Shown: positions 46,305 through 54,800 of the stretch, one piece after another
Layout of the letters: each line of letters opens with the position of its first letter
Position numbering within the stretch: the first letter of the stretch is position 1
Source: Verrucomicrobiaceae bacterium
Lineage (GTDB): Bacteria > Verrucomicrobiota > Verrucomicrobiia > Verrucomicrobiales > Akkermansiaceae
Direction of reading: 5' to 3'
DNA: 64,000 bases
NCBI GenBank assembly: GCA_027487435.1
Contig: JAIYDP010000246.1
Span: forward strand, 96,387 to 160,386
Program-made: the position numbers and the translations under genes
The notes under the pieces: model-generated
Database searches by the model: none
Seen by the model: only the letters and a program-made list of their open reading frames with translations
What the model was told of the DNA's origin: nothing

Positions 46305-46706
46305 TCATGGTGCAATCACTGCGTTCAGGCGAGCAAAGAGCTTGGTGTCGCCGACCGGAATGTCGGCGATGACATTGATAAAGTCGCCGTCGTCAGTGGT
46401 GTCGAAAACGATGCCGTTGACGGTGCCGTCCACATCAGGCACAGCAGCTTCGTGGCTTGCCCATGGGTCGGACAGTCCGCAATCGCTGCTGCATTGCACC
46501 TTCAAAACCGCGCCGCCGCACTTGGTGGACTTGAGGCAGCGGAAGGTGAGTCGGAGGCTTTTTCCATTGCGACTGGCCACAGGCAGTTTATTGAGCGCAT
46601 TCTCGGACGGATTGGCCGCACCTAACAACCATGCCATGCCGTTGGCAACGCCATCGTTGTTGGTGTCGGCATCCAAGGCGACCGTACCTGCTGACCAGGA
46701 TTCGTA
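46305..46706 (-). repeat. C-terminal 133-residue module, copy 1
   Basis: Encodes the last 133 residues of the first giant protein plus stop. It starts YESWSAGTVALDADTNNDGV and ends LFARLNAVIAP. By hand alignment about 70% of residues match copy 2, with no gaps. It includes a Ca-loop-like DADTNNDGVANG and the invariant FRCLKS, FDTT and NVIADIP segments. Confidence 0.9.
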
Positions 46707-49700
46707 GAGAGAAGAGACGAGGTAGCCGTTGGCATCTAGGATATAGGTGCCGAGTCCACTGCCATTGACGCTGATTTTGGCGAGTTGGCCACTGGGGCCG
46801 GAAGTGAGGCCGTCGGCACTATCGCCGAAACGCAGCGATGTGGTCTTGAGGATGCCAGTGATATTGAGCGTGCCACCAGTCCAATCCACCGATTCGCTGT
46901 CAGCAAAGGCAAGGGTGGCACCCGTGCCGAGGTTGATCACACCAGAGCCTGTGACATCCAAGGTTCCGGCAGTGCTCTTGCGGGTGTCCATGTCGAGTGT
47001 GGCGGTTCCGATGGAGACGTTGGAGGCGTTCGGAATGGCGTTGTTCGCGCCAAGTTTCAGCGTGCCCGCCGTGACGGTGGTGGAGCCGGTGTAGGTGTTG
47101 GTGCCGGAAAGGATGAGAGTGCCGGTGCTGGTTTTCGTGAGACCTGCCCCGTCATTGATTTCAGCGACGTTGCGCAGGGTGCCGCTGCGGAAATCGAGCG
47201 TGCCAATGTTTTTCTTACCTGTGCCAGTGGTGCCTCCGATGCTGCCGCCGTTCAGATCCAGCGTGCCTCCGGCTAGGGTCAAAGAAGTCGTAGAGCTGCC
47301 AGCTCCCGTCGAGGCGTCGAAGATGCCATTGGCGGCGGAGGCGGATGTGTTCACGTTCACCGTGCCGCCGTTGATGACCAGCGTACTGGTCGGAGTGGCG
47401 GTTCCGGCAGTAGCGGCAGCTAGGAGCAGGTTGCCTGAAATGTTCACCACCCCGGTGGCGGCAGAATCCGCCGCCGCACCACCGACGGTGAAGCCACTGG
47501 TGAGGGGGCCGGACGAGCTGCCGATCGCGACTCCCATCTGGATAGTGTTGGCGTTGAAAATGCCCGTATCAAAGGTCACGAATGCATTTAAAGTGCTACC
47601 ACCACTGCCGGATTTTTGGCCGATGGTGAGCGTACTGGCATTGACGGTGGCGCTGCGTCCGGCGAGCAACAGGTTGTTGGTTCCGCCTGTGTAGGTTCCG
47701 CTGCTGGCATTTCCAATGGTGATCAACGAGCTACCGTTGCCGCCTGCGCCAGTAATCACCACAGAGCCTGCATTGCTAGGAAAGAGGATTTGACCGCCTG
47801 CTTTCCCAACGCCGATGTTGATTACCGGGGCTTGGATCGCATTGGTTCCCGGGCCGAGGTTGAGGGTGCTCCTGCCGCCCGAGTTGCTGGTGGTGACACC
47901 CAGCGAGAGCGTGCCGACGTTGATGAGATTGGTGCTGTTGGCGAGAGTGAGGGTGCCGTTGCCCCTGAGATTCGAACCAACCGAAAGGCTTCCGGTGGGC
48001 GACTGGACATGGAACGCAGCAAGGCCCGACAGGTTCACTACGGTGGTGCTAAATTGCTCACTCATATTGAAGTTTCCGTTGACCGCGAGAGTTCCTCCCG
48101 TCCCAGCAGAACCCGTATTCAAATTGGTGATGGCGCGGACTGCTTCCGTTCCGATGACTCCGGACTTAAAGTCAGAAACGGTCAATGTGCTGCCGCTAGC
48201 TATGGAAAGCAGACAACTCGCGGTGGTGGCGGTATTTGAGTTGATTTCGAGGGAACCAAGCGTGGCATTGGTGTTGAGGGTTAGGTTGCCCACGGTGCCA
48301 AGCACTCCAGCGGAGCCAGTGCCTAACGAGAGCGAGGCGGTATTGGCTCCAAGCGTGCCGCCTGCATTGACTTGCAAGGTGCCTTGCTGGATGGCGGTCG
48401 TTCCAGTGTAGTTGTTGTTTCCGGAAAAGATCAGGCTTCCTGCACCGGATTTTTCAAGGGTCACCGAACCCGAAATCGGTCCGCTTGCCGTGATGCTGCG
48501 GCCTGTGGCGATATTCCAAGTCTGGTTCTGCCCGAGATATATCGGGTGATTTAATGTGAGGTTCACCGTGGAGGCCGCCATGTCGATTCCTGCGCTGCCG
48601 AGGATGAGATTCCGGCTACTTGTGAAGCTGAGCGGGCCGCTGGGATTGTTGATGATGAGGCCGGACCAGCTCAGATCGGAGCTGAAACTCATGCTGCCAG
48701 CGAGTGAGGTGGCATTCCAGTTCGCGGTATCGGTCACTCCCGGCACAGACACTGGAGTCCATGCGGTGTCATTGTCTAACTCATTTCCCGTGGCTGCCTT
48801 GATGGCGGCGGTGGGTGGGTTCTCGATGGTTAAAATCAGTTGCGGACGATTCGCTGCAGTCGGGTTTTCGCGCGAAGCGTAGCTGACATCACCCGCAGTG
48901 CCGTGATTGTCGGTGGACATGATGCGGAGGGAAAGCAGTTTGGCGGGCTTCGACAGAGCGTCATGGAACTCCGAAGTGACGGTGAACTCCGCTGCCTGCC
49001 CCGTGACGGGTAGCCACTGTGCGAAGAGTTTTCCCGCAGCGGGCTTGTTGGCGAAGGTGATCGTCGTCTCGTCCCAGGTATCGGTGCTAACCAAGGTTGC
49101 ACAGCTTTCGTTGCCTGCTTGAGCACTGGTGGTGCCGCCGAGCCTCACTTTGGCGTGCAGGATTTTTCCGGTAACCCCACTGAGATCCCAACGAAGAAAG
49201 GTCTCACGAGTTTGGTCGGCGCTCGTGTCTTGTTTGGTCTGAAGGGAGGTAGCGGTTCCAAAGTTGGTCGTCGCATTGACGCCGCCTTGCACAAACGCAT
49301 CGGCCACAGGGTTGAGCGCCAGGGTTGTGACGGATGGCTGAGCTTTTCTCACTTGGAGATGCAGCACAGCGAAGTCCACCGCGCAGTTGCTGCCAAGGGC
49401 GAAATGGAGCCGGCCATCGGCGAGTAAGGTGGGTGAAATTTCCATGGTGCACACGGTCGGCGCGGTGGAGGAAATCGGGTTCCAGCCGAGACTGGCAAAA
49501 GTCAGCGGACTGGAGGTGCTGTCCAGCCAGATTCGATCTGCCGTGGCACTGCCGATGGCGCGCAGGCTCACGGTAAGCGAGGCCGCGAGGACGGTATCGC
49601 CCGGACTGAGGGGCACATCCAAGGTGCTGGCCGTGTAGCGGTTGCCTACGAGTTGGTCGAATTTCGCTTCTGCGGGCATTGCGTCGATCGCTTCCACTTG

Positions 49701-51332
49701 GGCGAGCCAGGCGGGATCACAGTTCACCGTTTCACCTGTGCCTCCCGTGCTGGAGTGTTGATCCACATCGCCGAGCCAGACTTCGCGAAACTCGGCGTCC
49801 GGCCACTTCATGCGTTGCTGGAGTTGGCCATAGTAGAGACTGCGCGGATGCACGGGCTTGCCGATTCCGCTGGGGCCGCTGCGCTCGTAAGTGCCTGCCG
49901 AGTCTGCACCTACGGAAAAGCCCGAATTGCTCTGAACGGTTCCAATCGAGCCGATCAGCCAATTGCGAGCGGTGGGAGGATTTCGCACGCGAAACCCACC
50001 ACTCGCTATGGAATTCCAGACCGCCATGTAGCCACCAGCCCAGCCGTGGCCGGTGCCGGAATTGCCGCGGTTTCTGACGTTGATCTCGCTGCCATTGACC
50101 GTAACGAGATCGAACAATCCACCGACTGACCAGCGGTGATGTGGCCCGGTATCCGATAATGCGTTATCTGCCGTGCAATGCACAAACGCGTTCGGCCCGG
50201 CCACACTCGAGCCGAAGACATAGTCATGCCGCCCCCTGCGAGCGAAGTTGTTCACCATCAAAATGCATTGACCATCACCGTTGTTGAAGGAATAGCGGCG
50301 GCCACCGGTGATGAGTGAAATGGGATCAAGGCATTGCGAATCCGCCACCGTCACCCATTTGGCACCAGATGATATGGTGACCGCTGAATAGCCGAAATAC
50401 TGAGCGGTGATGTTCCGCACCCAAGCATGCTGGGCATTGGCGATTGCGATGAAATTCCAAGCGTGTGCTTCATCTGTGGGACTGGCGAAGTCCGAAAAAC
50501 CGTAAATATCCTCAATCCCCACCTGCTCAATGCGCCCTGCCCAGGTGTAGCGCGAAATGTTACCTCCGCCGTAGATCAACTCGAACGTTTGCGGCAGCGG
50601 CGCGTCCACGGTGATCCTGTTTCCGTCGATCCGAGTGATGGTGCGGTCAAAAGCGAGATAGGACGAGGTAGCCCCCCAAGGATTCGTAAGTTGATCCATA
50701 TCAGTCGCCGCGATCCAGTTCGCCGTCATGGGCCAATTCACCATAACGGTGTGTCCTTCGGCTAGGCCGCCGGTGCCATCGACCTCAAAGGATCGCGAGC
50801 CTGCCGGGACGAGCTTTTGAGTGAAATCCCGAGTGGTGCCGGAAACTGTGCTGCGGCTGCCGGAGCCAGCGACGGAAATGATCGTCATTTGGGTTGTCGC
50901 CGTGGCACGGAGACGCGTGCCGGTGACGGGATCATCCCCCGCGCCCTTGAGCACCACACCGCTCGCGTTGATGGTGATGGTGTTAGCGAGCTGATACTCT
51001 CCGGCATTGAGAAATACTACGCCGCGCCAGCCATTCGCATCGGGTGTCATCGCTTCCACGGAATCGATCGCCGCCTGGATGAGTGACGTGTCATCGCCAG
51101 TGCTAGGGCTGACATACACCCAGCGGGATTGCGGGATGACCGCTGCGACATTAGGCAATGGCTCGGTGCCACTGCGATAGCCGCAGTTGGAAAAATCGTT
51201 GATCCGTTGTCCGCGCTCATCGAGTTGATACAGCAAATTCCCCGACGCTGACGGATAGACCCATGCACTGTTAGGAGCCTGAGCGGCGAGGGGCACCAAA
51301 CCAAGGATCATTAGAGCAAGGACAGGTTTCAT
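46305..51332 (-). CDS. Giant secreted protein: beta-helix, DNRLRE-like domain, passenger-type repeats, C-terminal 133-residue module
   Basis: A 1675-residue exported protein (signal peptide MKPVLALMILGLVPLAAQA). About residues 60-500 look like a right-handed beta-helix of pectate-lyase/polygalacturonase type (DTSLIQAAIDSVEAM, then GVVFLNAGEYQL, then NASGVVLKGAGDD). About 668-834 match a DNRLRE-like cell-wall domain (NPVADAFVQGG, then ETFLRWDLSGV and DTWDETTITFANKP). The following 700 residues are Gly/Thr/Ser/Asn-rich with two clear passenger-associated repeats. The final 133 residues are shared with the next two giant proteins. No autotransporter beta-barrel is seen. The ATG at 51332 is preferred to one at 51350 because it begins the signal peptide. 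Likely a surface or secreted polysaccharide-active or adhesive protein. Confidence 0.8.
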   Translation of the reverse strand: MKPVLALMILGLVPLAAQAPNSAWVYPSASGNLLYQLDERGQRINDFSNCGYRSGTEPLPNVAAVIPQSRWVYVSPSTGDDTSLIQAAIDSVEAMTPDANGWRGVVFLNAGEYQLANTITINASGVVLKGAGDDPVTGTRLRATATTQMTIISVAGSGSRSTVSGTTRDFTQKLVPAGSRSFEVDGTGGLAEGHTVMVNWPMTANWIAATDMDQLTNPWGATSSYLAFDRTITRIDGNRITVDAPLPQTFELIYGGGNISRYTWAGRIEQVGIEDIYGFSDFASPTDEAHAWNFIAIANAQHAWVRNITAQYFGYSAVTISSGAKWVTVADSQCLDPISLITGGRRYSFNNGDGQCILMVNNFARRGRHDYVFGSSVAGPNAFVHCTADNALSDTGPHHRWSVGGLFDLVTVNGSEINVRNRGNSGTGHGWAGGYMAVWNSIASGGFRVRNPPTARNWLIGSIGTVQSNSGFSVGADSAGTYERSGPSGIGKPVHPRSLYYGQLQQRMKWPDAEFREVWLGDVDQHSSTGGTGETVNCDPAWLAQVEAIDAMPAEAKFDQLVGNRYTASTLDVPLSPGDTVLAASLTVSLRAIGSATADRIWLDSTSSPLTFASLGWNPISSTAPTVCTMEISPTLLADGRLHFALGSNCAVDFAVLHLQVRKAQPSVTTLALNPVADAFVQGGVNATTNFGTATSLQTKQDTSADQTRETFLRWDLSGVTGKILHAKVRLGGTTSAQAGNESCATLVSTDTWDETTITFANKPAAGKLFAQWLPVTGQAAEFTVTSEFHDALSKPAKLLSLRIMSTDNHGTAGDVSYASRENPTAANRPQLILTIENPPTAAIKAATGNELDNDTAWTPVSVPGVTDTANWNATSLAGSMSFSSDLSWSGLIINNPSGPLSFTSSRNLILGSAGIDMAASTVNLTLNHPIYLGQNQTWNIATGRSITASGPISGSVTLEKSGAGSLIFSGNNNYTGTTAIQQGTLQVNAGGTLGANTASLSLGTGSAGVLGTVGNLTLNTNATLGSLEINSNTATTASCLLSIASGSTLTVSDFKSGVIGTEAVRAITNLNTGSAGTGGTLAVNGNFNMSEQFSTTVVNLSGLAAFHVQSPTGSLSVGSNLRGNGTLTLANSTNLINVGTLSLGVTTSNSGGRSTLNLGPGTNAIQAPVINIGVGKAGGQILFPSNAGSVVITGAGGNGSSLITIGNASSGTYTGGTNNLLLAGRSATVNASTLTIGQKSGSGGSTLNAFVTFDTGIFNANTIQMGVAIGSSSGPLTSGFTVGGAAADSAATGVVNISGNLLLAAATAGTATPTSTLVINGGTVNVNTSASAANGIFDASTGAGSSTTSLTLAGGTLDLNGGSIGGTTGTGKKNIGTLDFRSGTLRNVAEINDGAGLTKTSTGTLILSGTNTYTGSTTVTAGTLKLGANNAIPNASNVSIGTATLDMDTRKSTAGTLDVTGSGVINLGTGATLAFADSESVDWTGGTLNITGILKTTSLRFGDSADGLTSGPSGQLAKISVNGSGLGTYILDANGYLVSSLYESWSAGTVALDADTNNDGVANGMAWLLGAANPSENALNKLPVASRNGKSLRLTFRCLKSTKCGGAVLKVQCSSDCGLSDPWASHEAAVPDVDGTVNGIVFDTTDDGDFINVIADIPVGDTKLFARLNAVIAP
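47058..47145 (-). repeat. Passenger-associated beta-strand repeat in giant protein 1 (second)
   Basis: Encodes GLTKTSTGTLILSGTNTYTG followed by STTVTAGTLKLG, a canonical autotransporter-associated beta-strand repeat (one G-x-L-x-L-x-G-x-N-x-Y-T-G-x-T-x-x-x-x-G-T-L unit). Confidence 0.85.
48367..48456 (-). repeat. Passenger-associated beta-strand repeat in giant protein 1 (first)
   Basis: Encodes EKSGAGSLIFSGNNNYTG followed by TTAIQQGTLQVN, a canonical autotransporter-associated beta-strand repeat. Confidence 0.85.
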
Positions 51333-51355
51333 AAGATGATTGTTATGCATTGGCT

Positions 51356-51373
51356 GGTGGATCGCAGTCCACC
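51356..51373. other. Perfect stem-loop between giant genes 2 and 1
   Basis: GGTGGA-TCGCAG-TCCACC gives a 6-bp stem and 6-base loop in the 73-bp gap between the stop of giant gene 2 and the chosen start of giant gene 1, 24 bases upstream of that start. No T-run follows on the minus strand. It could attenuate read-through or affect translation of giant gene 1. Confidence 0.35.
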
Positions 51374-51405
51374 GCTCCTATATCGGGTATGAGAGTGATG
51401 CGGAA

Positions 51406-51807
51406 TCATGGGGGACTGATGGCGCTCAGGCGGCCGAAGAGTTTGGCTCCGCTGGTGGGGATGTCGGCAATGACGTTGATGAAGTTACCGGCATCTGTGG
51501 TGTCGAAAATGATGCCGTTGACAGTGCTATCCGCATCAGGCACTGTCGCCTCGTGGTTGGTCCATGGGTCTGCCAAGCCCAGATCGTCGCTGACTTGTAC
51601 CTTGAGAGCTGCACCACCGCGATTGCTTGACTTGAGGCAGCGGAAGGTGAGGCGGAGGTAGGCTCCGTTGCGGGTGGCGACGGGAAGTTTGTTGAGTGTG
51701 TTTTCAGATGGATTGCCCGCGCCTAACACCCATGCCATGCCGTTGTGCACGCCGTCGTTGTTGGCGTCTGCATCGAAGACGACACTAGTTCCTGCCCAAG
51801 CCTCGTA
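51406..51807 (-). repeat. C-terminal 133-residue module, copy 2
   Basis: Encodes the last 133 residues of the second giant protein plus stop (YEAWAGTSVVFDADANNDGV ... LFGRLSAISPP). By hand alignment about 70% identical to copy 1 and about 72% to copy 3, without gaps. Confidence 0.9.
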
Positions 51808-54800
51808 TGGCGTCTGGATCATGGAAATGGTGGCAGAACCGATTTGGCCGGCTCCGTTGTTGACGGTGAAGGTCAGGTTGCTGCCCGGCACCGTCGGAGT
51901 CACGCTCACGCCGGTGAGCACGCCAGCGACGAAGTTGGCAGAAGTGCCGGTAAAGCCGCCGGTGCCGCCGAAGGTGACGGTGCCGTTGAAGCTGGTGGCG
52001 GTGGCGTTCGCGGCATCCTTCGCGGTGAGGGTGATGCCGGTGATGGGCGTGCCAACTGTCTGCGGCGAGGCGATCGGGGAAATCACGAAGGATGCGACCG
52101 GTCCGGGGCCGCTGGGGCCTGTGGTGCTAATGCTGACGTTGTCGATATTGGCCGACGAGGTGGCTCCAATGAAACGAAGTCCGAGGTCCAAGCCGAGGGA
52201 GGCACTGTCGGCGGTTTCACCCGTGGTGTAGGTGAAGCTGATGGTTCTGTAGAGGCCGTCACTGGTCGCATTGCCCGTGACCCTCTTGAGCTGGGTGCCG
52301 CCAGTAGCGCGGTCGTTACCCGAAGCGAAGGCGATCAATCGAGCGTCGTAGGCGAAACCGGCTTGCACCCCCGCCGTGCTGCTGTTGTTGTCCCATCCAT
52401 CCCTGACGACATCGAAGCTCACTGTATAGGTCCTGCCTGCGGTCAAGACGCCGATCTTGCCTGCAGTGGAAGTAACGGCAGAGTTGGTGTAGCGGAAGGC
52501 GTAGGCTTGGCTGCCAACCGGATCGGTGAAATTGGCACCGCCGTTCTCCGTTTCATCAACGAGTCCGTTCAAATTGGCTTTGAATCCAACGGTCGAACGC
52601 ACCCAGAGGCTGGTGTTGGCTTGCTGGCTGGTGTTTGCCAACGTGTAAGTGGCGACGTCAGGGGTGGTGCCACCAAAAATGTTGGCTCCGGCCTCGAAGT
52701 TGTCGGCGAACACAAGGTCAGCGGGCGGCGCCACTTCCGTGGCGAAGGCCCAGGTGCTGTCGATGAGAATGCCCGCATAGCTGTTGCCGGCGAGGTCGTC
52801 GATGGCTGTGTCCGCGATCTGGACGGCGTAGTTCTTGCCCTTGAGCAGATCGGCGGCGGGATTGATGGTAAGAGCATTACCGGTGACTGTGACTTGGCTG
52901 TTGGGCAGCGTGATGACCACCTGCGTCCCGTCGGTAAGGTTCTTGAGCGTGATGTTGCCGGTGCCGATGGCTATGGACTCGCTGAAAGTGGCCGTGAGGT
53001 TGGCGCTGGAAATCACGTCGCTTGTTCCATTCGTTGGGTTCGAGGTGAAGATCGTCGGGGTGGTCGTGTCCGGCGTGGCAGTGGTGAAGCGCCAGGTCGT
53101 TTCGTTCGTGATACCGGGGTAGCTGTTGCCGGCGAAGTCGTCGATGGCGGTGTCGGCGATCTGGACGGCGTAGTTCTTGTTTGGCACGAGGTCCGTTGTA
53201 GGGTTGATGGTCAGGACCGAACCGGAGACCGAGACTTGATCCGCGTCCGTGACCGCGATGGTCGTCTGCGTCGCGTCGCTCAGGTTCTTGAGCGTAATAA
53301 CGCCCGTGCCAAGGGCTATAGCTTCGCTGAAGGTTGCTACGAGGTTCGCGCCGACGGCGACGCTGGTAGCGTTGTCCGCCGGATTGAGGGAGGAGATGGT
53401 GGGTGCAATGGTGTCGGCAGTCACGGTGGCGAAATTCCACGTCGTGTCGTTGGAGATCCCGGCGAAGGCGTTGTTGGCCAGGTCCTTGACCGCAGTCGCA
53501 GCAATCCGAACCGCGTAGTTCTTGCCGCTGGCGAGGTTCGCCGTCGGGTTGATCGTCAGGACCGCCCCGGAGACCGAGACCTGGGCCGTGTCGGTGACTG
53601 GTATCGTGATCGAGGTTCCATCGGTCAGGTTCCTGAGCGTGATGTTGCCGGTGCCCCGCGAGATGTTCTCGCCGAAGGTCGCCACGAGGTTCGCTCCGAC
53701 CGCCACGCCCGTGGCGCTATCCGCCGGGCTGAGGGTGGAGATCGTCGGCGGGCTGGTGTCGGTAGCCGCGGTCGCGAAGTTCCACGTCGTGTCGCTGTCG
53801 ATCCCGGCGAAGTTGTTGTTTGCCAGGTCCTTGACCGCGGTCGAAGCGATCCGGACGGCGAAGTTCTTGCCGACCGGAAGATCCGAGGTCGGGTTCGGGT
53901 TGATGGTCATTACCCTGCCGGAAATCGAGACCTGGCTGGTGTCGGTGACGGCGATGGTCGACTGCGTCCCGTCGGTCAGGTTCGTGAGCGTGATGTCGCC
54001 GGTGCCCCGCACAATGGTTTCGCTGAAGGTCGCCACGAGGTTCGAACCGACAGCCACGCCGGTGGCATTATCCGCCGGGCTGAGGGTGATGATCTCTGGC
54101 GGGATGGTGTCAGCGGTGTTGATGTTCGCATAGACCATATAGGACGTTTGGTAATTTGGATCCAATTCCGGTCCGGCACCGCCTTCAATCGTTGGATCCG
54201 CATCCGCTATGAATTCGACTTCCATCATGAGATATCTCCGGCCATAGACCGTCAGGATCTTGTATTGATATGCCCTGTCGATATACGTGCCGAAGGTCAT
54301 GTTGCCCGAGTAGCGCATGGGATTGGGCCAGTTGCCCAGCCCGGATGGATAAACAAGACCGTCCGCCCCCACGGTGAAGCCATAAAACCCTATAGAGGTG
54401 TCGGTTGACAAAGGGACCTGATTGGCGGCCAATTGTTTCTGGATGAGGGCCAGGGCGGCCGCTTCGTCTTTCACTTTGTCATGGCTATTGATAAATCTCC
54501 ACCTCCCGTGAAAGGCCGAGTTGGTTTGAAAGTTTCCATCCCAGGTATAGAGATCAGCATCGTTGCCGCTCACCTTCCATGCAGAGGTCTTCTTGGGCCG
54601 GGTGTTCACAAACAATTGTCCCGCTTCGGAGAACCCGAAGACTTGACCGAAGCTTTTTCGTTTGATTTCGCCGCCGTCCGGGATTACGTGGATCCCCCGT
54701 TCGCTCACCAACTCCTGGGGCAGATTGGTATAGGCCAGCATGAGCATTTGCAGCGCATCATTCTTGATTTCAGAACTCGCCGCATCCAAGCCTGTCTTCA

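Noticed and set aside
46785..48411. Several plus-strand frames of 150-210 codons
   Set aside because: They are antisense to the repeat region of giant gene 1 and have repeat-derived, unrecognisable products.
52731..54111. Regular repeats as a CRISPR array
   Set aside because: Units are about 345 bp, protein coding and contiguous, with no short repeat/spacer structure.
51745..54408. Long open frame on the plus strand (887 codons) opposite giant gene 2
   Set aside because: It is antisense to the Ig repeat array and to a well-supported gene. Its protein is low-complexity, rich in Gly, Arg, Asp and Val, with no recognisable domain. It arises from codon bias of the repeats.
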